Below are positions 11,510 through 21,852 of a stretch of DNA of 64,000 bases, piece by piece (position 1 is the stretch's first letter; every line of letters starts with the position of its first letter). The notes under the pieces are model-generated. The model searched no databases. It had not been told where the DNA came from and saw only the letters and a program-made list of their open reading frames with translations. The position numbers and the translations under genes are program-made. Source of the DNA: Lingula anatina. Its lineage: Eukaryota; Brachiopoda; Lingulata; Lingulida; Lingulidae. Location of the stretch: contig NW_019775358.1 in the NCBI RefSeq assembly GCF_001039355.2, positions 390,717-454,716 of the forward strand, in the 5' to 3' direction.

Positions 11510-14500
11510 TCTTGCAATAGTTAACGCCACTGGCGCTTTACCCACCTGGAGAAAATATATTTCGAACGTAAAATTTTTAAAAATGGACTGAGGTACAGGT
11601 AATAAGTATATATCAATGACAGCAAATGAATGTAGCTTTTGAACTCTATTTCAAGACCTTATGGATGACAGTAATGACGATTGCAGTACTACAAAAAAGA
11701 CCGTGTACTCCTCTGCCCATACCGTGAAAGCGTGGAAGGACAGTCAGAGCAAACCCTCCCTGCAGGGGAGCAGGACGTGTACCTTGTATTTTGATACTCT
11801 CTACAGTTCAACGTATGTAAAAGTGTCCTTCACGTCCGGTTCTTATTTCGATTGTGAAACAACCTTAACCTTCTATGACGGTTCCAGCACATTATACAGC
11901 AATAAGGTGAGATTCCTGTACATTTCTACCTTGCCTTGTTTAACATTACGTTAAATATATCAAAGTATGTAAGATAATTTTTCATTCTTTGTCACCCTTC
12001 AGCTAAGAGGTACATGTATGTTTAGAGTAGTTATAAATAATACACTGTTGTTGTTCTGCATACTTATGTTTTGTTTAGGTAATCTTTTTGGGATAAATCC
12101 AGCGGTGACATGAGAATATATAACGGAATGGGCCTTTTAAAATAAATAAATAAAAACAGCCTAGAATTCAGACTTATCCCAATGCTAAATCATTATTGCA
12201 GTTGAAGGCGATGACCTGTGGAGATTATTCCACAACGACCTTTTATTCCACGTCCAGATACCTTACTGTGAAGCTGACAACTACGAGTTCGAGTACTGAC
12301 TATGACTTTACTTTCTACGTTTCCGAAGTTGACAGTAGCAGTAGCAGTAGCAGTAGCACAGGTACAGGTCGAAAACAACAATAACCGGAAATTGAGTTTT
12401 AATTCTAATTAAAATTATATGAACGCCATAGAGGTAAAAAAAGACCCAGAGTTCAGAGCTGCCGTTGAAAGCAAACAGTTTATTAACCGGCTTTATTTTT
12501 GATGATTTAAAAAAATTATCAAAAGCGACTGTAGTAACCGGGAATAAAAACGGTTCATGGAACATTCTGTAACATGCAAGAAATTGAAACAATACAGTTT
12601 TAATTGCCTAAAAAGATTTTTAAAAAATAGCGTTTCTGCTATTGTCATTTTGAGTCCCCAAATTATATTAAATAGCTTATTTTCAGTGCCGTAAACATTT
12701 CATTTAGTGTAAACGAACAACATTATTTCTACATGATCAAATTTATATATTGTGAAATCATGACACTCATCTTACTTGTCTCTAATGATTTCCTTCTGCT
12801 CATCACCAATGTTATATATATTGTTTTTTATATGTTATTTATTATATAGTTGTTATGTACAGACACACGTGTCTGTACATATAGCCATCATCTGCGTCTG
12901 TCGTCGCCGTCGTCGCCGTCGTCGCCGTGCACTTTTACCGATAACACGATAAGTGGAAAACTGTTTTTTATTTCAGCTTGAAACTTACAGAATTGATGAA
13001 TATTCATAATACGCAGGTCAAGTTCGAAAATCAGCATGATCGGGTGACTTGTAGGGAAGTTATGCTGTTTTTTCACTTTTTTTTTCAGCATATATGCAGC
13101 ACCGATAACACGATAAGTGGAAAAATGTTTTTTCTTTTGGTATGAAACTTCCCAACTGATGAATATTCATAATACGCAGGTCAAGTTCGAAAATCAGCAT
13201 GATCCGGCCATTTTTAGGGAAGTTATGCTGTTTTTTAACTTTTTTCAACATATATGCAACATTAATACCACAATATAAGAAAAATGGCCAATTGTCATTA
13301 TACTCACAGGAGTGGTCAATCTTACTAAAATGTAGGTTCATTTCGAAAATCAGCATAATCAGGCCATTTAGAAGTTATACTGTTTTTCACATTTCCTCAG
13401 ATTCAATTCTTAGGCATGTTAACAGTCTCATTATTGAACTAATACGATACGTAAAAGTTTTCGTTTGACATTTCCTGCATCTTTACAACATTGTTGGTTG
13501 ATTATGTAAAAATGATGGTAAACTTGTTATCATGTATTATGTAATGAAGTGTCAAAAATGGAAATAAACTCATATTATTGCAGTTTGTCAGATTCAATCA
13601 TCCACTATGTTCAGAATCTCCGAATGGAGGAAATTGGACATTTAACACTGTTCTATTGATACTTTTCCCATCTCATCAATTTTCTTAGTTGGTCATATAA
13701 AAATGGCAGTAAAATGTTTATTTTGTTTTATGTTAAAAAGGTGTTAAAAATGGAAATAAACTAATTTCAGAACAGTGCTGTCTTGTTTACATTTTGGCAT
13801 TTTCAAGATGTGACTTTGAAGTTCCATGGGCCTGAAGACCTTTGCTAGTCACATTTTCTGAATATCTGTGAAACAAATATTTTATAATTAAAAATTGATG
13901 GTCATTAAGCTGTTAAACATTATGTAATATTGCATCAAAATTTGAAGAAACCCCTATTTTGGGCACTGCTTCCATGATGACCATTTAAGGAAAATCATGT
14001 CACTTACTGTTCTCAAACTTACAGGATAGAAACATGGGACTAAAATACAGCTTCAGTAGGCAATGCAGTCTGTTTGGTATTTTTATTTATTTATTTTTTT
14101 TTTTTTGGCAGTTAAATATGTGAAAATTAAATTTTTCACATATTGGCATTTTCAAGGTGTGACTTTAAAGTTCCATGATCACTAAATTTTCTAAAGCTTT
14201 AAATAAGTCATATCATTTTCCAATATTTTAGGATGTCATAAAGAAGAGACTAGAAATCCAAAAGCAGAAACAAACTTTGTTACAAAAACAGCTAGAACAA
14301 CAAAAGGTAATTGTGATTAAGGTTGTTGTTTGTTTTGAACTGCATGTATGGATCGAAAAAAGCTAATAGCTTGTTTGATTACTGAAAACATTAAAATAGT
14401 AGATACTTTGTATATTGAGAGGTAATGTCTTCTACTGCATGTTAAAAAGATAAAATTTTGTTTCTTCCACTATTTCCCCTATGCTATAGATAAATCTTAT

Positions 14501-17500
14501 TATAATTTTGCAGTTGCTGATTCAAAAGCTTGATAAGAATAAGGGGACTAGTCCAGAGGAGAAGGCTGTAATTGTGAAAGTAAGCATCTCTTATGAACAT
14601 TTGATAACGGCAGTCCTACCTGCCTGACAAAAAGTAGTGAAGAGAAGTAGAACTTCATCGTTATCTATTATATCACCGAAACTGTTATTTTTTCTATAAT
14701 TGTTAAAAATATAATCTGAACATAAAGTGAAACACATGTGAATAACATAATGGTAACTGCTTGAGCACATGAGTTATGAATGTTACAATTTGTTGACTCA
14801 AATAATGTAAAATGTTTTACTCATGAAGTCTCTTATTTTTAGACAATAAAGACATTGGCAGCTAGTATAGATAAACTGAAGTTGGAGATCACTGCCTCCC
14901 CTAATGTTGGAGGAACCACAGGAGGAGGAGGAGTGGAATTTCATCATAAATCAAAACAGGAGGTAGACTTTACTTAGAATTCACGTAATAGTCATGTTTG
15001 CTTTCCCACCAACATCCTCACATATCAGTTTCATGTCCTCTCTAGAATGTCAATTCATGTTACATTGGGAACTTAAGTAATATTTCATGTAAACATTTTC
15101 ATTGGCCCAATAGTTCCAGTCTAGGTCACTTCACCAAAGGTAACATGAAAAAATCTCCTGAATCACATGATCAGCTGTATCCTGTGTTTATTGTACTTTA
15201 GGCCCAGAAGGAGCTCCTGGACACAGAATTAGAACTTATGACCAAAGAAACCAGTGGTGGGGACACCTCAGACCTCAGGAAGAAAATCATGGAACTCAAA
15301 CGAGAGGTACTCCTGTCTTCTTTTAAATTAGTTATTGATGATGCTAAGATTTAATTAGTGTTATCTATTTTTATCATTTGGCATATAATAACCCAATGTA
15401 TTATGTACAAGAAAAGAAAAACCATATTACTCACATATTGGATTGATTAGAAATAAACTAATAATTTTAGCTTTTCTATATGTTTTTAAGTTTTCTGTTA
15501 CAGATTTATGTCAGAAACCTGATTTTTCCAGGAATTGGGGAGATATTTGTTTTAAGATAAAGAATGTGCCCATGATTTGTAGCTCAAGGTTAATTTTTAG
15601 CTTATATAAAGTCTATATCTATATTACTAATAAGTTGATGCATTCCCCTCCAGGCAGCAGCGCTTGGTATTGTAGAAGCTCGCCGTGGCCGAGGAAGAGG
15701 GCGTGGTGGAGCTGCCCCCAGGGGGCGTGGGAGAGGCAGAGGAAGAGGTGGTGTTACTATGGCAGCCAGATCTGTAGACCGCCGTCCAAGACAGTTGTTA
15801 GTGAGAGGGTTCAGTTTAAATGAAAAGGATGAAGTGATCTCACAATTCCAGGTTAGTGGGCTTTGGCTTGTATGTATGATTGCCTTAAAGTTTTACTAAG
15901 ATATTCAGTTTTGTGATAAAAGAATAAATATCTTATATATGATGTTTTATTTGGTGAAACTATATGCACATGCATGGCAAAAAGGTATTGTATATATTAT
16001 TTGAATATAATAATTACAATTTAATCTTTCAGAATTACGGAGAGATTGAGAAGATAGACTGTGATGAAAGTGAACCAAATGTTATACTCACATTCAAAAC
16101 AAGACAGGAAGCAGAAACAGTAAGTCTGTACACTTTTTAGACCTGCTATTTTCTTTCTAATATTATTTCAGGTTTGTATGGGATAATTTTAAATTGGAAA
16201 AGGAAAAATTTATACAAAACAAAAAAAAAATTACACTCTAGGCTTATTTCTGTTTTAAGTAACTCTTATTTTCTCATATTCTGTACAAATTTATGATCTG
16301 GGCTCCATAACTTGAAAGCATCGTGTATTGCGAATAGCGATGTCACATAGAAGCTACAGTGTATTATACGGGGCGAGTTATGGAATCGAGACGCTTGCCC
16401 TCGGTCGCGATGCTTTCGAGTAACAGGACCCTGATAAGATCTAAGACATGGATCAGCAGCTAATGGTGGATGTATTCAACCAAAATTGTTACAGTAACCA
16501 CGTGTTATCTTATTTTCTAGGCTGCAAGGGAGGGTCAGAAATTCAAGGAGAAAAGCCTCTCAATGTCATGGTACCAACAGAAGAGTCCAGAGAAGGGTCA
16601 AGAGTCAGGGGAAGGGGTGATGGTAACCCGCGCCACAGCCCGGCGTACCTCGATCACTGCCAACCTTCCAGGAGAAGGTGGTGAGGAGGAGGAGGGGGAA
16701 GAGTCCACAAATGCACCAGTGGTTGTCCCAGAGGGAGAGGAAGAAGATGAGGAGGAGGTAAGTAGGAAATGATCATAATGATGAAAACTTTTGGTGTGTG
16801 TTGGAATATCACATTTTAACAATTTCTTTTGAATGAAAAAAGAATAACAAGTGATTCTTTTTCTTTCAAATAATTAGCAGGTTTGCTAAAAACTGTTGGA
16901 GACCTTTCATGGGATGCAGTCCAGACCACGGCAACAGTTGATTAGTTGTGTTTGTCTGTTGAATATTCCAAATGTAATTACTGTGAATGTTATTTTTTTA
17001 ATACTTTCATAGCTGTCAAAAGTTCACTTTATTGGTGCTGTCTGTTATTTCAGTTGGATGAACTAGATGAAGATATTCTGCTTGGGGCTGATGATGAGGA
17101 AGATGATGATGATGAAGAAGACAAGTCATGGAGGCGGTGATTCCCCCCTGTAATGGACTCTAGGAGTTATGATATGTTATGATGTGGTAGTCATGGTATT
17201 GAGATTTGATAACTATTCCATGGTTACAGAGATTGGAGTAACTGTATTTAGGTTTTCACATTTTTTGCACATCAAAGACTTGTATTTAGCATGAAACTTT
17301 ATTTGAAAATGAGCCGGTTTTCATCCTACCATAAGAAAAACAGGGCAGCTGTCTGTTCATGTAAGGAAATTCCATTTCATGGATTAGTTTAATTGGCAGT
17401 TTACACAGGCTGTGTCAACTGTGTGGGTAGTCACAGTCTTCTTTTAGTGTTTGCGACATGCAAAAGAAAGGTCTGTATTATGAAAAAAGTTTTTTGGTTC

Positions 17501-20500
17501 AGTTGATAGTCTAGTAGTGTCCAATTTGTGGAATGTCCACAATGGCAACTTTAAGTATTTGTATATATGTACTATACTGTATATGTGCTCCTGTCATCAT
17601 GCACCAAGTCAAAAATATACATTGAAGTGGAGACTAAACATTAGATTATTCAGTTGTATGTAAGTTGTATGATACAGTAAAAATAATTTGAAAATTTTGA
17701 TAAATTAAACACGTATTAAAGAAACATTGTAGAATGTAAATTTTAACTTTAAATAGCCTGCATATTCAGAAACTAGGTTGAAATTGTGACATAGGGATTG
17801 TTATGATGATAATCAGTCTGTGGTGCTATAATGATGACGTTAGAAAAGTTTTGTAGTACGAATTGTTAACTGTAAGTTGGACAGTTTACTCAATTTGCTT
17901 TTGTCATATGATTATGCTTGTAAGATTTATTGAATTGTTGTATATGCTTTGTTAACAAAGCATGGGTTTTCAGCAAACTTCAAAAAAGCTTTGTACACTG
18001 GGAAAAAAGAAAAAGAGAAAAATTCAAAACGCATGTTTAAAAAAAAGAAGCAATTATGCGTTAAAGAATTTGAAAAAGAAGAAAAGAATTATCGTACAAA
18101 GCTAAAATAATCAACAATAAAGATGGACAAGTATGGGAAACAGCCCATACAACCCCCAAAATCTTGGGAAAAGCTTTACCAAATGTTTTGTGTGTTGTGT
18201 TGTGAAATTGTCTGTGTTTAATGTTATGTATTGTTCCTTGTCACTGTGCCTTGCGATAACTGATGATGCAAAGCAAAGAGAAAAGCTTACTAATACCAAT
18301 GATGCAATATCATAAGCAAGTTCACAGTTGACAATGTTTCGTGTTATTGTGGTGTCCGTCCATGTCCCAACAGGCGATATCAAGTACAGAAGGTCTACTT
18401 GAAGCAGATGGCAGTTGGACAAACATCGCAGTGGGAACCCATCAAAGACTGATCAGAAATTTTGATAGATTACAGCAGATTTTCATGTGACCTTCAATCA
18501 CCAATACAGCTGTGATAAGCAGACAACAGTAAAGACCATGTCTGGCACATGATGGCCAACAGTTATCATCAAGCTAAAAGCAGAGGACTTGCATACAGAT
18601 TGTGCAGCAACCAAAAGTATCAAAAGGAAAACGGTGTCATCACGATCACCAGTCCTTTGTTAAGCAACAGTCATGATTTTTATGTTGCTGGTGTAACAGT
18701 TCTTTAACTTTATTTATTAAAATTGAACTGTATTAAAGTGTTTATTGTAATATTTCTATCAGATATGTAAACATGTTACAAAATTTAACATGTCAAGTAA
18801 CACATGTTGAAACTCACCAGTGGGGCAGGGGCAGAACTTAATTTTGGGTCTTAAAGAAATTTTTGAAATCTCATTTCAGAATGTCGGGTGCCTTGCTGAT
18901 ACATGGGATCACGTCTGTGGTTTGGTCTTCTTGGAGGTCTCAGCTGTTCTCCAGATTTATCAGCTGCTTTGTTACAAATTGTGAATGTTTAGATGTTGGT
19001 AAGTTTACAGGAGCACACTTTTAACTGAAAATAACAAATAAGTAAATAACTGCGATATAACTTCTGGCATGCTTAGGGTGTACGACAAATAAACTGTAGA
19101 ATTCATTTCCATAATGAAATATTCTTCCTGGGCATTCAAATTCTTCCATTAAGATTTTAAACATTTCTGAAAACTATCACAGCTGTTTATTGTATTTTCT
19201 GGTTCCAGCTATATGTACAGAACCAAGCTTGAAGTCTTCTGCAGTGTGCATCAACAGAACACATTTCTCCAATGAGATCATTTAGGCCAAAACTGGACAC
19301 ATTTCCCCATGGCACAGAGATGAGAGGCCCAATTTGAAAAAATAAAAATCTGCAGCAGGTGTGGAATCTCGAGCATCATTAAGGATCATCTTACAGATCC
19401 TGGGAATCAGTTTTTGTTATTTTTCTACTTAACTGTTAAAAAGACATGCACCAAAGCAGTAAAGAACAATGGCAGGGCAAAACCAGCCTTCATATGATTT
19501 TAAGAAAGCTGTGTAGCTGGTGTTCTCATTTATCTGTTATTTTTTGTGGAATTTACTACTGTGAGTAACAAGAACATTTTTTTCAAAAAAATTATTAAAT
19601 AAAAAATTGAAAATTTGATTTTTTTTATTCTCTGGAGGAAAACAGCAGTCTCCCCCCTTCCTGCCCATCATTATAAGTTTGAGGTATTATTATAAATTAA
19701 CATAAAACTTCTGTTCATAAACAAGTCCTTGAGATACTGGCTTTTGCGTATTGATAGTAAACAAAAAGAAAGTCTTTGCATTCATATAGCCAATTACATT
19801 ATTAATTCTTAGAATTTTAGGTAACACATTTAATATTTAATTCCCTCTCTATATCTATTACATGAAGGAAAAAAATAACAGAATCAACATTTATTAACAA
19901 TGCCATCTTGACAAGGACAACAATATTTCCTTTGTAATACTGACGGGTGTCATATTTTATAGCTTTTCCCATCTTATAGAAAAGCATTTTCAATATATCA
20001 GCATTGCTTGACAGTCATATCCTGTCACTTTTCATCCATCTTGGCAGCCACCTAAAATAAAAAAGTATTACTTTAATTANAATTTAACAGTTTTTTTGTG
20101 AAAATTTAATTTTTCACTTTCTGGCATTTTCAAGGTGCGACTTAGAACATCCTCGGGCTTGAAGACCCATGCTAGTCACATTTTCTGAAAATCCATGACA
20201 CGTATATTTGATTATTAAAAATTGATGGTCACTATGCCGTTAAGCATTATGTTATGTTGCATCAAAATAGAAGAAAACACAATTTTTGGTGCTGCTGCCA
20301 TGATGACCATTATGGGAAAACCGGGTTCTTACGATTGTCAGACTTTCAAAAAAGAAACACAGGACTAAAATGCAGTCCGAGTTGGAAAAGCAGTCTAATT
20401 GGCTTCTTTTTCTGGAAGTTATATATTCAGGCCTTCCCAACTACCAGACTCGGCACCTAAGGATCCTGAATTAACCAGTATATTGGACCACGCTACCCGT

Positions 20501-21789
20501 TTTCAAGGTGTGTGTCAGATCGCATTTCGGAGTATCATACCCCAGAACAAATTTTGTAGCACGACTGCGGGCTCATCCAAGGTCGGCTGAACAACCTTAA
20601 ACTGTACTCTTACTTTAGAGTACTCTATTTTATTGTCTCTATGGGGATATATGGAGACTTTATGACATTTGGTTTGAATGTTTTAACCACTTTTGATAGG
20701 GTTTTTTGCTTTGCATTAGATTAATGTGGCAGTCTAAGGTTCATCTAGGTGGCTTTCAAATTTATGCACCCGGTTTTAAAATCATATAGCGATTTTACGA
20801 CAATCGTTTACTATTCAATCAAGGTGACAGCCGAGATTGCCAGGGCTCATCCTGTCAGTGTTCTGGCTGATACTCCGAAATGCGATCTGTCACACACCTT
20901 GAAAACGGGTAGTGTGGTCCGATATACCGGTTAATTCAGGATCCTTAGGTGCCGAGTCTGGTTGTTGGGTAGGCGTGACATTTTAGTGAAATATTCATTA
21001 TCTTTTTGGCATATTCATTGTGGGACTCTGAGCTCCCATGGACATGTAGCCGAATGGTAATCAAATTTTCTACATGTCGATGCTATTTATAGTCAATAAT
21101 CAAAAATTGGTGATAATTATTGTATAATTTATTATGTAATGTTACATCAAAATTGACAATAATCTTTTTGCACTGCTACTGCAAACATTATGAAAAGAAA
21201 ACTGTGTTACTTATTATTATATTTTTCACTTATAAGTATGATTTTTAGGATTGGCATGCAGTTCAAATTAGAAAGCCAGGTCAATTGGTTTATCATTTAT
21301 TATTGGATTTTATGCAATTTTGTGTGAAATTATCATTTTTCTCATTCTGGCACTTTCTAAGTATAAACTTGAACTCTGATGGGTCTGAAGCCTTATGCTT
21401 TTACTTTCGTCGGTGTTACCTGTTGTGCAAAATTAAAATTTGATGTTGACTGTGCAGTTAAACATAATGTATTATTGTTATTTTTGATTTCAGAATTGGT
21501 AGTCTCCTATTTTGTGCATTATAGTTTTGTGCTTTTCTTAAGTTGTGACTTATGGGCCTGAAAGACCTTTGAAGGCCCATAAGTCTGTAAATTTCCCTTT
21601 GGTATCACTTAGCTTCTTTCAGTGTTATAAAGTCATTTTGGCCTATTTAATAGGCCATTAAATGAAATTACATAAAGCACACTTGTTGATATTTCCCTGT
21701 AAACTCCCAAAGGTTAAGCTCTCTTCTAGATTAATAATAAGGAAGCAGTGATAATTATGCAGGTAAATTTTGTTTAATATTGCAAATAA

Positions 21790-21852
<63 letters not shown>

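Noticed and set aside
16598-16822. Serine-rich minus-strand frame
   Set aside because: Antisense of the acidic Glu-rich exon of the RBM26/27 segment.
14232-17140. Processed retrocopy of RBM26/27
   Set aside because: All introns with GT-AG borders are retained, so it moved as genomic DNA.
20080-20080. Single ambiguous base as a contig join
   Set aside because: One isolated N in continuous sequence is more likely a base-call ambiguity. It does not lie at an insertion border.
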